This document shows positions 34,137-47,000 of a stretch of 64,000 nucleotides of DNA, piece after piece. A program made the translations under genes and the position numbers. The DNA comes from Punctularia strigosozonata HHB-11173 SS5. Lineage: Eukaryota; Basidiomycota; Agaricomycetes; Corticiales; Punctulariaceae. The first letter of the stretch is position 1. Every line of letters begins with the position of its first letter. Location: the NCBI RefSeq assembly GCF_000264995.1, contig NW_006767434.1:1271725-1335724 (forward strand). The letters are read 5' to 3'. The notes under the pieces are model-generated. The model was not told the origin of the DNA, did no database searches, and saw only the letters and a list, made by a program, of their open reading frames with translations.

Positions 34137-34649
34137 ATGCCATTCTGAACGGCGCTCAGCGTCCGGAATCCTGGCTCCGGCCCGTCACCCATCCAGCTGA
34201 AAACGACAGCAACTGTAAAGTAGAACGAAGGACATCGAATTTCATGTGCTCCGGATAATCGTTCACGTGCGGAAAACTCGGTCAATACGTGCGGAAGAAG
34301 AGGCTGGCGGAGGAAAACAACTCGACTGAGGGAAGACTTAAGAGTCACCGTATCACGGATCGGGACGAGCGGCGTACCTCAGTACGGGCCCAGTTTAGAC
34401 TTGAGCAGCGAAGTAAGACCGGTTGCTCCACCTCTGGGCCTCTGGCGCCGGATTCCGAGTTGCGCGCCGAGGTCCAGTTGCGCGACTATCAATGAGTGAC
34501 ATATTCATGCCCCAAGGTTGGATGATGAGGCTTCAGAATTGACAGGTTCGCGCGAGGAGTTTCTCTCTCCTGCTTCGACAAACTCGCTCCAACCAGATTG
34601 TCGCCATTACACTTATCTACTCATTGCGCTGCTCTAGGGCAATATAGGA

Positions 34650-35234
34650 ATGCCTATAAGCACACGCAGCTCGACCAAGTCCAACATCGAAGAAGAAGGC
34701 CGCGGCGAGGCCGGACGCGTACAGAACACTCGCTTGGGCACCACACGCAAGCCTGCCGTCAACGTCTCGTCTATATCTCTTGGATACATCCCGGACACCT
34801 TCCCCAGGTTGTTTCCAACACGCCCTGACGTTTCTCAGTCTCATACCGCAGGCAACCAACCTTCTCGTACCGCCAACGTCGCAGAATGCCACAGTACCAA
34901 CAAAACTTCAGGCAAAGCGGCCGATGTCTCTCGAGAGGAGATCTCCCGGCTCATCGCGGATCTCGCTCAGCACGACTTCGGTCTTGGTCGATCCCAGCAT
35001 ACGAACGAGCCTGAAACGGTCCCCGTCGGTGCATCCAGTCACCTGCACCGCTCGACGGACCTGACTTCAACACGGCCAGAGGACAGGAGCGAAGGCTTTC
35101 ACCGTGCTAGGTCTCTCACTCGTCAACCAAGCTACGCCTATGCCTCCATATCCTTCGCTTCTACTACGGGTTACGCCACTACCATACCACCTGCTCCTCC
35201 TTCCAGCGCGCCCGGCGGCAACAGCTTCGTTTGA
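34650..35234 (+). CDS. Orphan Ser/Thr-rich protein, uncertain
   Basis: An uninterrupted 194-codon frame starting at ATG 34650. The product is rich in Ser, Thr, Arg and Pro and largely disordered, with one helical stretch (REEISRLIADLAQHDFGLG). It has no recognised domain, signal peptide or membrane segment. Such short orphan genes are common in mushrooms, but chance opening in this GC-rich DNA cannot be excluded. It ends 333 bp from the 3' end of the convergent F-box gene. Confidence 0.4.
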   Translation: MPISTRSSTKSNIEEEGRGEAGRVQNTRLGTTRKPAVNVSSISLGYIPDTFPRLFPTRPDVSQSHTAGNQPSRTANVAECHSTNKTSGKAADVSREEISRLIADLAQHDFGLGRSQHTNEPETVPVGASSHLHRSTDLTSTRPEDRSEGFHRARSLTRQPSYAYASISFASTTGYATTIPPAPPSSAPGGNSFV

Positions 35235-35566
35235 ACTTCTCGGCGATATATCGTGGAAGTGAACAGACGATGACGGCGCAGGTCATTACTGTCAACGCTG
35301 GCGACGTCGGCACGATAGAAACCCAAGCCACGGAAACCCTCAGGTCTCACAGCGCATGTAGTATGTATGTATACGCTCGTACAATTGGAGTTGCATTACA
35401 TCCACGTGTTGTATCGGGGGGGTTTTTTTCCCCGAGGATACACGCCCCGTACATACGCAAGATAGTCGCAAGGAACCCTGCCACATCCAAGCGTTAACAT
35501 CGCGCTCCTCCACGCCGCTTCGTACCTCCCAGCCCCATTCAAATCCCCCCTTACCCCATCGCCCCG

Positions 35567-37661
35567 TCAGCCCTCCTCGCTCCCCAAATCCGTCAGATCG
35601 TCCTGTATCCCGTGAAACCTCAACAACCACTCGTGGTCCGGGTCCGTATAGTCGTCCGCGGTCCGGAACACGACCTTCCCTCTCGGCCACTTCTCGAGCC
35701 AAAAACGGACGCGCGTCCGGGCGGCTTCGGCCTGCACCGCCGTCGCCGCGTCCGGGAGCGGCCGCGTGCTCATCCCCGCCGCGGCCTGCGCGACCGCCTG
35801 CCCCCGGACGACGTGCTGCCCGCGCGCGTCCGGGACGAGCGGGAGCTCGCGGTAGACGGTCCAGCAGTCGTCGCGGAGCATGATCACCTCGAGCTCGGGC
35901 AGGCTCTTGACGAACGTCTCCGCCGAGCGCTGCTTTTCCATGAACACGTTCTCGAAGTGGAGCATCGTGAGGGGCTTCGTTTCGAAGATGGCGTCGACCT
36001 GGCGATTTCGTTAGACCGGGGGCAGCAGCAGAAGAAGAAGAAAAGAAAAAAACAAGGTGGGAAAAAAAGAAGAAAGAAGAAGAAGAAGTAGAGAGCAGGC
36101 CGATGGAATGGGGGCACGTACGAGAGGCTTGAGCTCTTCCGCCTCGACGGGGAGTAGATCCCAGCGTGTCTGGACGTGGAGCGCGCGCAGGCCGCGGGGG
36201 AGGGCGTCCGCGACGCGCGCGAGGTCCGGGTAGGCGCGCACGTCGAGGCCGAGGACTTGGAGGCGCTCGAGGTCGGGCAGGAGCGCGAGGATCGGCTCCA
36301 GGTCGCGGCAGGGCATGTCGAGGTCGAGCCGGCGGAGCGCCGGGTGCTGCGCGAGGAACGCGGCGATCTGGGCGTACTGGGCGCGGGAGACCTCGTCGAG
36401 GGCGATGAGCTTGAAGGAGGAGAGCCGGGGGAGCGGCGGTGGGTCGGGGGCGAGGGGGTGGAAGGAGGACGGGTCGGTGCAGGTGACTTCGAGGAGGGCG
36501 AGCGCGGTCAGGCGCGGGCAGTGGGAGAGGATGGGGTAGATGGCCGTGAGGCCATCGCAGGCCCAAACGTCGAGCTCGACGAGCGAGCGCCCGAGAGAGT
36601 CGGCTGTCAGAGGGGCCGTGTGAACGACGACTCATGGGGCACAGGGGAGGCGTACGGGCTATATGGTCGAAGACGGAGGCAAAGACCGTCAGCGAGAGCA
36701 AGGAGCCGACGTTGTTGAGGATGATCGAACGCGTAGTATCGGCTATAGCATCAAGGTCGGCCTGGCATATGATCGATACGGTGAATCCTCCGAAAGCGAT
36801 TGCTAAATAGGGTTTGCTTACGATATTATAGCCGCCCATATGTTCAATGTAATTTTTCGAGCTTAAACATAGGGATGCCAAGGAGTTGAAAGCTAGCATC
36901 CGGGGAAAGGCATCGAAGGGGCGCCTGGAGATCAAACATGCGAATCAGCTGAGTCTCTAGTGATTCAAGCAACGCGCCTCCGACCACAGCAGGAATATCG
37001 AGCGAGGTTGGGTTCGAATCATTGAGTAAATCGCACTGACGCTGGTATCCTAAGCTCCTTGAGGGGCGGAATCCGCGACACGAAATAGTCGATGACCGCA
37101 TCGACGGGCAAAGGCTCGCATCCGATCCAGTGGAATGTCGTCAAGTTGGGCAGTCTTTCGAGGGCTTGCGTCAATATATCTGCACAATGCACAGAAGAGA
37201 GCCAAGGGAGGGGAACAAAATTTTAGGGTTATTACACGCTAGCAGGGATAAAGGGCAAACGATCACGGACTGAGCAATCTCATCGCGGCTGCGCGCATCG
37301 CATCGCCGGGGGCGAACGCATATACGGACAGCTTCCTAACGTTCTTCGCGAAGCGAGCATTGGTGACGATATGTTGGAGGATCTCGGCGGAGCGCTGAGC
37401 GTTGCGGCGCAGGAGCTCGGGCGCGGGGATGCCGAGGTCGTTGAAGTTGGGGTGGACCGTCTCCCAGGCGCCAAGGTGGATGTGCACAGACGAGTGGACG
37501 AAGCGGAGGGCGACGTCGTGCAAGAGGCGGTTGACGGAGAGCGCGGGGATGCGCTCGGCGGCGGGGAGGTAGGAGAGGATGTGCGCCCATGTCTCGACGG
37601 GCAGCTGTGCCGAGATCGGCGGGCCGTGGCGGCGGGGGGAGGTGGTGTCGCCGACGCCCAT
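35567..37661 (-). CDS. F-box/LRR protein, second type
   Basis: F-box protein of a different lineage from the 17901/32902 group, probably an SCF adaptor. Exons on the minus strand: 37271-37661, 37041-37179, 36822-36924, 36656-36761, 36122-36603, 35567-35998; phases close, 550 aa. The F-box is at about residues 18-50 (AQLPVETWAHILSYLPAAER, LSVNRLLHDVALRFV). Leucine-rich repeats follow: LERLPNLTTFHWIGCEPLP, SLGRSLVELDVWACDGL, CPRLTALALLEVTC, HPALRRLDLDMPC, LERLQVLGLDVRAYPDL, LPELEVIMLRDD. The last intron (35999-36121) is long and strongly purine-rich on the + strand (36034-36088). Start ATG at 37661; an upstream ATG at 37729 is in another frame. Divergent from the K+/H+ antiporter, 288 bp between starts. 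Confidence 0.85.
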
Positions 37662-37949
37662 GTCAGGCAGGCGGCGCGGAGGGGGGATGGCGCTGGATGC
37701 ACGTTTTTTTCGAGGTTGAGGGGCTCCATGACAAGCGCGCCGGAGAAGGTTAACCGAGAGAACAGAACCCCTTCTGCGTGGATATCGACTACTTACCCCG
37801 GAATTCCGAGGTCGTTGCTGGTTGTCTTCCGACCTTATCGCCCTCGCCCCCGACCAACGCGACGCGCGTCGACGCCGACGAGCACGACGAGCACGACGAC
37901 CCCGCATCCTGGATGACATCATATTGAGGACACCAGGATCCGTTCCACG

Positions 37950-40900
37950 ATGCCCGAGTTCTCTCGCGCGGTCCTCGATGTCGCGCGGGATATAAGCGGA
38001 AGATGGACTGCCCCGCACGTTGCGTCCGCGTTCTCAGGGACCAAGAGGGAGGCGCCTGACCAAGGCGGGCTGCTGAGCGGCAAGGACCCGTCCGCATTCA
38101 ACACCAGTGATCCCTTAAGGCTATGGATCATCCAAGTCGGTGAGTCGAACGCTTCGCGTGGCTGGCCAATTCGGAATACACTCATGGCGGCGATCTCAAG
38201 GCATCATCATTATGATGACCCAGCTGCTTTCGCTGGGTCTTCGCAGGATGAAACAACCCCGAGTGATCGCTGAGGTTCTGGGTGGCATCATTCTCGGTAC
38301 GCCTGGGTCATGTCTTTCTTCGAGATCATAGACCGATATGCGTATATGCAGGTCCTACAGCGTGCGGTCGCATACCTGGTTTCACCAAGCATGTATTCCC
38401 GGACGCATCCCGCCCATACCTCTCCCTTGTCGCCAATATCGGCCTGGTCCTCTTCCTTTTCCTTGTCGGGCTCGAGATCGAGTCCTCCGTCATCAAACGC
38501 AATGCCCGTCTTTCGGCCACAGTAGCTCTAGCCGGTGCGCCCCTTATCGCATCGTATTCCATATCCAAGAGCTGACGTTATCCTGCCGTCCGTTTCGTCC
38601 AGGGATGGTGCTGCCCTTCGGCCTGGGCGCGGCACTGTCTGTCCCACTCTATCACCAATTCATTGATCAAAGCGTCAAATTCACGAACTTTATGCTATTC
38701 ACGGGTGTCGCGTACTCGATCACTGCCTTCCCTGTCCTCTGTCGCATCCTCACAGAGCTCAAGCTACTCGATACCACCGTCGGTATCGTCGTCCTTTCCG
38801 CCGGCGTTGGCAACGACATCGTCGGGTAGGCTACATATTCTCAAGTGTATGCGCATATATGTCTGACGATTGTCGCCCCGCTCCAGTTGGACCCTCCTCG
38901 CGCTCTCCGTCGCCCTCGTCAACGCCGGCTCGGGCCTCACCGCGCTCTACATCCTCCTCGTCTGCGTCGGCTGGACGCTCCTCCTCCTCTTCCCGATCCG
39001 GCTCCTCCTCCGCTGGCTCGCCCTCCGCACGCGCTCGCTCGAAGGCGCCGGGCCCTCATCCTTCTTCATGACATGCACCATGCTCCTCGTCTTCGGCTCC
39101 GCCTTCTTCACCGACATCATCGGCGTCCACGCCATCTTCGGCGCCTTCCTCGCCGGGCTCATCGTCCCCCGCGACGGCAACCTCGCCATCCAGCTCACCG
39201 AGAAGCTCGAGGACATGGTCTCCATCATCTTCCTCCCCCTCTACTTCACGCTCTCGGGCTTGAGCACGAACCTCGGCCTGCTCGATAACGGCATCACGTG
39301 GGGCTTCACGGTCGCGATCTGCACGCTCGCGTATGCGGGCAAGATGGGCGGGTGCACGCTTGCGGCGCGCTGGGCCGGCTTTTCGTGGCGAGAGGCGAGC
39401 ACGATCGGCAGCTTGATGAGTTGCAAAGGGTAAAGCGCTTTAAACCGTGCTAACCGGGTGCTTATCTGACGCGCACCATTCATCGCCGTAGACTCGTCGA
39501 ACTGATCGTGCTCAACGTCGGTCTTTCCGCCGGCATCCTTAGCCCTGTGAGCTACCCCATACCCCCCTCTCAACGTCGCGTGTGATCATATCGACTGACT
39601 ATGTGGGCGCTCTGTTAGCGCGTCTTCTCGATGTTCGTCCTCGAAGCGCTGCTTCTCACCTTTATGACCACCCCGGCCGTCAGCGTCCTATACCCACCGC
39701 ACCTTCGCACGCGCGCGGCCGGCGCCGGCGCCAACTTCGCGAGCGTTGCCGCCGACGAGGCCGGCACGTCCCGCCCTCGCGAGCGTCGTAACAGCGACGA
39801 CGACGGAAGCGAGTGGAGACGGCAGTACACCGTCGTGCTCGACAAGATCGAGCACGTCCCCGGCATGATGGCGCTCACGGATCTCTTGCGTCTGCCCTCG
39901 GCGGACGACGCGCGGTCGGCGCACACGACGGACGAGCCGCGGCTCAAACGCGACCCGAGCTCGTCCTCGTCCAAGACGAGCACCGACCTCGTCCCCGCCC
40001 CACGCGGGCGGGAGAAGCGGCGGGAGAAGAAGGACGACGCGACGCGCGTGGACGCGCTCAGGCTCGTCGAGCTCTCCGACCGCACCTCCGCCGTCATGCG
40101 CGAGCTCGACCGCGCGGCGGGCTCGCTCGCCGACGCGCTCGCGCGCACCGACCCCCTCCTGGCCGTGTTCAAGATGTACGGCGAGCTGCGCGGGCTCGCG
40201 GTCTCCGCCGCGGTCGCCATCGCGCCGTACGAGGAGCTCGCGGCGTGCGTCGTCGAGCACGCCGCGCGCACGGGCGGCCAGATGATCCTCCTGCCGTGGC
40301 TCCCGCCCCACGCGCCCGCGCACGAGGCCGGCGCCGCCGCCGAGTCGAACCCGTTCGACATGCTCTTCGGCGGCGGCGGCGGCGGCAGCAGCGGCAAGGA
40401 GCAGCACCCGCAGCACCCGCACCAGGGCGCGGCGTCGGCCCACCACGCGCACTTTGTGCGCTCGGTGTTCGCGAAGGCGGGCGCGGACGTGGCGCTGTTC
40501 GTCGACCGCGGGCACGCGCCGGACGAGGCGCGCACGGCGGCGGGCGCGAGGAGGCACCACGTTTACGTGCCGTTCTTTGGTGGGCCGGACGATCGGCTGG
40601 CGGTGGAGATGGCGGTGCGGCTGTGCCGGAGCTGGAAGACGCGGGCGACGGTGGTGCGCGTGACGAAGCGGGAGGTCGGGGCGGAGGAGGAGGGCGAGGG
40701 GTTGGAGAAGCCCGAGAGGGCGTACCTCGGCGAAGGCGCGGAGGCGTACGTGAGGGAGCAGGGGGGCGCAACGTTGCAGACCGTGAGTCGTGTTCGAGCT
40801 CTAATTTTTTTCCCCCAAAAATGCTTGGGGTCTCCATGGCTGACGTGGATGGCCTGCGTCATAGACGATGACGGGATTCCCGGATACGGTGTACGGCCAG

Positions 40901-41326
40901 CACAACACGCAGACGCGGATGCAGTCCGAGACGGCGGATAACGTGCTCTGGAGCAAGTACGCGGAGCACGTCTCGGTCGAGTCGGCGGACCCCTCGGGCA
41001 CGGGCACGAGCCTGTCCGCCGCGCTCGCGCGCGTCGAGTTCGTCGATCTCGCGAGCCCACGACCCCTTCACGCCGTCGTGCAACAGGTCGCCGCGCTGCT
41101 GCCCGTGAGTGTCGACGAGCGCGCGCGGCTCCTCGTCCTCGCCGGGCGCTCGCGCCGGCTCGCGGTCGAGAACCACGCGGAGGAGCTGAAGGCGATGGTG
41201 GAAGAACACGGCGGGGTCAACGCGGAGGTGAGGAAGACGGTCGGGGACGTCGCGACGGCGTTCGTGCTGTCCGGGTTGAACGCCGGGCTCGTGGTCGTCC
41301 AGGCCGCGAGCGCGTCGGCGCATTGA
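37950..41326 (+). CDS. KHA1: K+/H+ antiporter, Kha1 type (CPA2)
   Basis: Monovalent cation:proton antiporter of the CPA2 family, in yeast a Golgi/endosomal protein for K+ and pH balance. Exons: 37950-38139, 38201-38296, 38352-38534, 38603-38825, 38887-39429, 39492-39546, 39619-40782, 40865-41326; phases close, 971 aa. Twelve or more TM segments are visible between VGIIIMMTQLLSLGLRRM and SPRVFSMFVLEALLLTFMTT. Family signatures include QPRVIAEVLGGIILGPTACG, GLVLFLFLVGLEIE, GVAYSITAFPVLCRIL, LSAGVGNDIVGW, IGVHAIFGAFLAGLIVPR and LMSCKGLVELIVLNVGL. The C-terminal half is cytosolic with two USP-like regions, a Gly-rich insert (FGGGGGGSSG) and a terminal helical region. The organism's version is longer than yeast Kha1 (873 aa) because of low-complexity inserts. 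Confidence 0.93.
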
Positions 41327-41935
41327 ACCGCGGTCTTTGTTTTTTCGAGGGCTGGTCAGAGCTTCGATCTCGGTGTTGGGTGTGCATACTATTCGTTCAA
41401 TCGTTCATGCCTCCGCATTTACTACTATCCATACTCGCGCATCACGCTTCATTTTTATGTGTACTACCTTAACGCAACGACTTGACACGACTTTGACCAC
41501 ATATTGTTGGTATCAGCGCTTCGGCGGTCGTTTACACGCCACAGCCATCACCTCCCGCCACGGTGCACTCACGGTGCCACCTTACGTATACAGACCACCA
41601 TGCGTCGCACAAACAACTGTCCAATTCTTAATCACACTCTCTGACCGTTGCGTTACACCACGATAAGGGAAGGCATACATAGTACACAAGCTCAAGTCGC
41701 CCCCGCCAACTCAAGGCTAAGCGGCCAAGTGACAGCGAGCTTCAGGGATTGCATCCACCTTGGACTTGGTATTTCGTTAGTACTACTTTTGCCGACGATG
41801 AATTCGATGATCAAGAAGAAGGCAACATACTTATATCAAGAGTTAGGTGCAGATAAAACAGCAATCCAGCCACTGAGGTGACGCTAGCACCGTGACTGTG
41901 CGCTCTATATCACCATCCGGTGTGTAGCCGTCTAA
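41327..41935. other. Intergenic, no gene recognised
   Basis: 609 bp between the antiporter and the kinase gene. It presumably holds the antiporter's 3' UTR and the kinase promoter. No TATA box, repeat or RNA gene was noticed. Confidence 0.5.
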
Positions 41936-43454
41936 ATGAGAGCCATGGACACACCAAAGGGTCGACAATCTGTGACCTCGGATATGCCAAACCTGGATGA
42001 AAGATGGGTGACATCCGCGAGTATGCAGGAGAACTCCGAATCTACCGAAGGAATCTCTCTCTCGGAGGCAGACCTGGCGCTGATAGCCCGTGTCTGGACG
42101 TCAGCTCCCATGAGTCTCACTACCGACCCCGCGACCAATGCCCAATTCCCGTCAGATCTTGCGCAAGGCCTGCTTGACCGGCTGCAAGAGGTATATCCAC
42201 CGATTAACAAGGCTTTCCACCTTGGCCTCACACGTCGATTGCCCTCGCACAGCACCTCGACAGACAGCGCGTGGGACAGCTACCTGACGCCCCATTCTCC
42301 TCCACCACCCTCCTCGAGGATCAGATGCCTCGTCGGGCCAAGATTCGCTTTTTAATGCGCCTAAGCAAACACTATGGGATTCTACCGAGCATGCTTTACG
42401 TGGATAGCATCGTTTGCGAAGACAAGGTTGATCCCGCGTACCACGGTGGATTCGCAGACATATTCATCGGACAATGGGGCGGTGCGCAGGTCGCCGTGAA
42501 GCGTCTGCGTACGTACGTCCTGGCACCTCGCGAACGAGATAAAGTCCACGAGGTCAGCCTCCCTCTACTTGTATTTATACCGGTCAGTTTGGTCATTGTT
42601 ATTCCAGATGATTTGCCGCGAGGCAACACTATGGCGACAACTGTATCACCCCAACGTGCTCCCTTTCATTGGTGTAGATCGCGTAACATTCAATTCCTGC
42701 CATGCGTTGGTTTCGCCATGGTTGAACAACGGAAATATCGTAGACTTCATCCTCGATTGCACGTGCACAAGGCGGGAGATCAATAAATTGGTTTGATAAC
42801 CTCAGTGATGTCCCAAAATTCCTTATCCAACATCCGCTTTAGCTTGTAGATGCTGCATCAGGATTAGCATATCTCCACAGCCAAAACATCGTTCATGGCG
42901 ATTTGCGCGCTGTAAGTGGCTTGACACCCTCACTGACCCTCTGAGCTATTCACCAATTGCCAACAGGCTAATATTCTTGTCAACGATCGTCCTGAAGCCT
43001 GTATATCCGATTTCGGACTTTCCATCGTCTCAAGCGCGACAGCCGCGTTGAGCACCGTAGGCCAGTCCAATGTTCGGTGGCTTCCGCGGGAGCTACTTGA
43101 GGGGACGGAGAGGTTCCCGACGTATCAATCGGACGTGTACGCGTTCGGACACGTATGTGGCGAAGTAAATTTCATCCTAATTGTTGGTCCTGAAAACTCG
43201 TTGATACTGAATATCAGGCGTACACTACCAAGGCGCCCTTTTGGAAGATCAAGATAGATGGCGCCATTGTCTGCATGACGATACAAGGACAGACTATGCC
43301 GCGTCCAGCAAGTGACGAATGCCCTGGCCCAAACCTTAGTGACCGTTTATGGGCTTTCATGCAGCAATGCTGGAATTCTGTCCCCTCCGCCAGACCGTCT
43401 GCGGCCGACGTCGTAAGGGAGATGCGGCTTTTGCATCGTGAAGAGGACATGTAA
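41936..43454 (+). CDS. TKL-like protein kinase, possible frame break
   Basis: Tyrosine-kinase-like Ser/Thr kinase of a group expanded in mushroom fungi. Exons: 41936-42552, 42608-42790, 42843-42911, 42967-43152, 43218-43454. The kinase domain has a variant P-loop (GGFADIFIGQWGG), catalytic Lys (VAVKRL, codon 42499), catalytic loop VHGDLRAANILV (Asp codon 42900; HGD in place of HRD), DFGLS and VRWLPRELLE, then RPSAADVVREMRLL near the end. Within the first exon, the opening frame (residues 1 to about 120, with TDSAWDSYLTP) and the next conserved frame (LLEDQMPRRAKIRFLMRLSK) differ by one base around 42280-42300, and no good intron bridges them. So it may be a recent pseudogene, carry a sequence error, or start translation from a different upstream arrangement. 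The rest is intact. Confidence 0.75.
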
Positions 43455-43639
43455 CATTTACGCTCAGGGCTCATCCGATCACGCACGACGGGGCTAGCGT
43501 AGCTTTGATTTTTATTCGGTTGACACAGCTAAGTCCTTGCCTTGAGTAGTTTTGCAGCTACGCAAACCATGGTGTTTCATCACAGCAAACAGGATAACGC
43601 TCCGGAGACTTGCTTCTTCTCGGCTCCTCTGGCCTCCTT

Positions 43640-44000
43640 TCAGCTCAGCAGCCTCACAGTAACACGCTCTCCAAGCATGCCTGCCCCCTGATCCATCGAT
43701 CTGTATCGAATATAGAGGGGTGTTGCAGGCGAGCAAAGCTGAAGTATTTCTTTCAGCCGCTCGAGGGGCGCCTTGCATAACGTATGACGGAGATCTTGCA
43801 GGAAGACGGCCTGCGGCAATTCTCCCGCATCCATGTCCGATATCATCACCGCCAGTACGAACAACACCGGGTGAATGGGGGCTCGCCGAGTCGGCGGGCG
43901 CCCTCAATGAGTCGAGAAACGTGACCATGCAGGGCTTACCATCCAGAATCAAGATGAGTCATGAGTATTGGGCCTCAGCTCGTGCTACGGACTGGCATCA
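43640..44000 (-). pseudogene. F-box gene C-terminal fragment
   Basis: Minus-strand remnant resembling the last leucine-rich part of the F-box family: FLQDLRHTLCKAPLERLKE, then GAGMLGERVTVRLLS and a stop at 43640. The pattern matches the ends of the genes at 17901 and 32902 (L-x3-P-x-E/R-R-L-x-E-L ... ERV-x-V). No F-box or upstream part is found, and the adjacent frame is broken near 43870. Similarity is moderate, so the call is tentative. Confidence 0.5.
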
Positions 44001-47000
44001 AGGGCGGAAAGAGCTCGTGCTGGACACGATCACCGCTCGTGTGACTCGTTTTTTAAGACGTTCCTGCGTTCTCTAGGAGTGGAGATGGACACGGTCTAGG
44101 ATTCACACTCTCCTAACTGACGGCAACCGCGTTTGGGTTTAGGGAGCAGTTAGCCGTTCAAGAAGGTGAGAGCGGAATTGGGAAGCAAAATTCCAGGAGA
44201 AGGGGGGTCATGACGCGGGCGCAAGGTTGCGCTCCCATGCTAACCTACCATCATAGATTGACCTGGACCTTCAATCGACCGGTCTTTCTCGTAACACGCA
44301 TGCTGTTCGAACGCTCTAGATTGAAACATGATCATTATGCAGTAGCAGATGATCTGTTGTTACGGCAGCAGTGAACGAGCGTAGGGAAGATGAAGAACCT
44401 GAGTGAGCGATACCCTTGACCTCTGAGAAGAAGCTCACCTCAGGCTCCTCGGGCGAGGTCTTGTAAGCAACCCGACGAGCTGAATACAGGAACGACCTCC
44501 GGGATCAACTGCATAATGTTGGGGGCGAGGGGAAGGGCCGAGCGGCCGTGGAAGTGCATGTGGCGATGTCGATGCGGGGTGATGACGGCTCCGAGAACCA
44601 AGTATACGTAGGGCCAGAACCGAACACGATGCAGCGGTGGCTGCCAAGCACTCAAGAACCCGTATGCATATTCAAACAGGACTACACGCGCTCGCGTTCA
44701 ACTCGATCTGCTGTGCGCGGGTCGACTCGCAGCACACTGTGCGTAGATGGATAGCCGTTACTGCTGCCGGCGGTAATCTCTACAGTCTGAGAACGTTTCG
44801 ATTCTCAGAATGTCCGGTGTTACAGGCCCATAGCAGCTTTCGTGCGAAGACTTGCTCACCTAGTTGAACTGGCCTGGTGCGCGTTCCACTCTGACAACAG
44901 AAGAAGGTTGTCGTGGATGGATCCTCCTTTGGATGCACCTAACTCCGCAATTCATCGGTGTGTCATGTCATCCGGCTTTTCTGCTACATCCTGGCCAAGA
45001 AGATTTGGAATATCTGTCATTCCCCTTGGACGCTGGTGCCGATATGTAAGACTTGGGTGTTCAGGCATTCAGCCTAGGATCGGGATCCTAAGACGCAGGG
45101 CCTGAAGTCAGATACTATCTATCTCTTCGTTCGAATATACGCACCTCTCCCTGTTCCGCCAAGTGAAGTGGGATAGCGCCCGCAGGAAATGAGCCCTGCT
45201 ACCCTAACATAAAAGGAACAGACGGAAGCCCATGTTGAGACGACTACCTGGTGTCATAGAATGACATGAGCGCGCGCACAGCCAGTATGATGCTGCTCCT
45301 CGGGGCGGCGTACATGTGGGGATGCGGGGATGCTCAAAGGATCAAACGCCGAGGTTCCCGGACACCTCTAATGCTCATGCCTGCGCTTGAAGCGAGTTGG
45401 CTCATTTCATTCTATATATGTAACATGCCCTACGCCACGTACCGGATACGCTTGCGACCTGCTCTTGCATCGCGGAAGAGGTTGACAGATGCAGAGCACC
45501 ACTCAGCACGTCGAGCGGCGCCTGCTTGGTCATGCCGGCTTATGCAAGTTGAAACGCGCTGCCTCGATAATCATCGCATTGCGCAGGTTTCCTCAGAAGT
45601 GTGCCTTTCGCAATCGCATTAAACAGATGGTGAATAACCCACATAGCAACAGCGTGTTGCGGGCAGCACTGTACCCTGATGTAGTCAAAGTTAATCTACA
45701 GAGACGTTTCGAGTTCAAGATGAACATGAACGAATTGACATACGGTGAGTGCGACTGTCGGCAGTGCTGCTGCGCCGTCTTTTGAACGTTCCTACGACAT
45801 ATTGAGTCGGTGGGAAAGGCTTACGGAGGATGCTTTCGCCGGCGAATTCAGCCACCAAGCCACAGCGATGGAAGGCATCTGGCATACGACATTGACCCTG
45901 ACAGCCACGGGTCAGCGCCCCATGTGCCGGGTTTATCTCGGAGGTTTCCATTGCGGGATAGCTCGCGGCTCTTTCCTTGCGCACGCTGCTTCAAGAGGAA
46001 AACGCATCCGAGTGTACACTGCTTTGGCAGTCCGTGCGGGCCATGTACGGTGTGAAGATGTCCCGCCAATGGACGAGAGGGGGTAATAAGAGCTTCGGTT
46101 TCGTGCCCTGCACCCCTGATCTTGTGAGATAGGGCAAAACGATCTGTGATCTTGCGTGAAACATTCTCAATCCGGAGCTGGAAAGGTCATTGGATGATGC
46201 TCACATCGTTGTCCGACTCGATCCTTTACAAGGAGTTAGCATCGAATCCCAACTAATGAAAGAGTCTACCTGAGCAAATCAATGAGATGAAATGCCTACG
46301 CGGATGGCGCCGAAACCCACTGTAAGTGCAACCGATTGGGTGACATCGCCGTTGTACTTCAACTCTGTGTACTGATTTGTGGATTTGAACTCTGTCGCCG
46401 GCCAATTAGATCCCGGGATCCTACATGAACGGAAGTAAACCTCATGATGCTTATACAAGGTTCGGAATCTGCCGCACCGGTCTTTCAAGCTCTTACGGGA
46501 TCTCTGCTTGACAGCACCGTCATAACTGCGGTGAGGTACCGCTACTTTAGTCACCGACACTCAGGAGCTGAGCGAGAGATGATCGCTGACGTGCGACGAC
46601 GAATGGGCTATGTGATGTAACACGTTGATACGAGCGTTCAGAGGCGTGATATGATGCTGTTGGCATAGTGCGTGCGGGGTCAATCACCGGAAGGGGGGTG
46701 GCGTATGCCTATATTATTGATGAAGACGGCGAACCAGTTCACCTCGTCCTTAGAACGGGCGCTTGAAATTCACCGGATACGCCCTTGACAGTTCTTGCGG
46801 AGATGCGGTGGAAAGCGCTCGCGATGTTACGACGTGCCTGCCGAGGGCCTGCCGGCATAGCGATTGAATCGCGTGTGTTGACCACGATCCGCTCCCGAGG
46901 TCCACCAAGCTCTGCTCGAGTTTTCTATCAGAACCGGGATTCAAGTAATCGTCGAGGGGGTTTGCCGGTGACGGTGATATAATGCTGCGTGCAATGCGGC

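Noticed and set aside
39615-40560. Long minus-strand frames over the antiporter tail
   Set aside because: They overlap the conserved + strand exon and have no family features.
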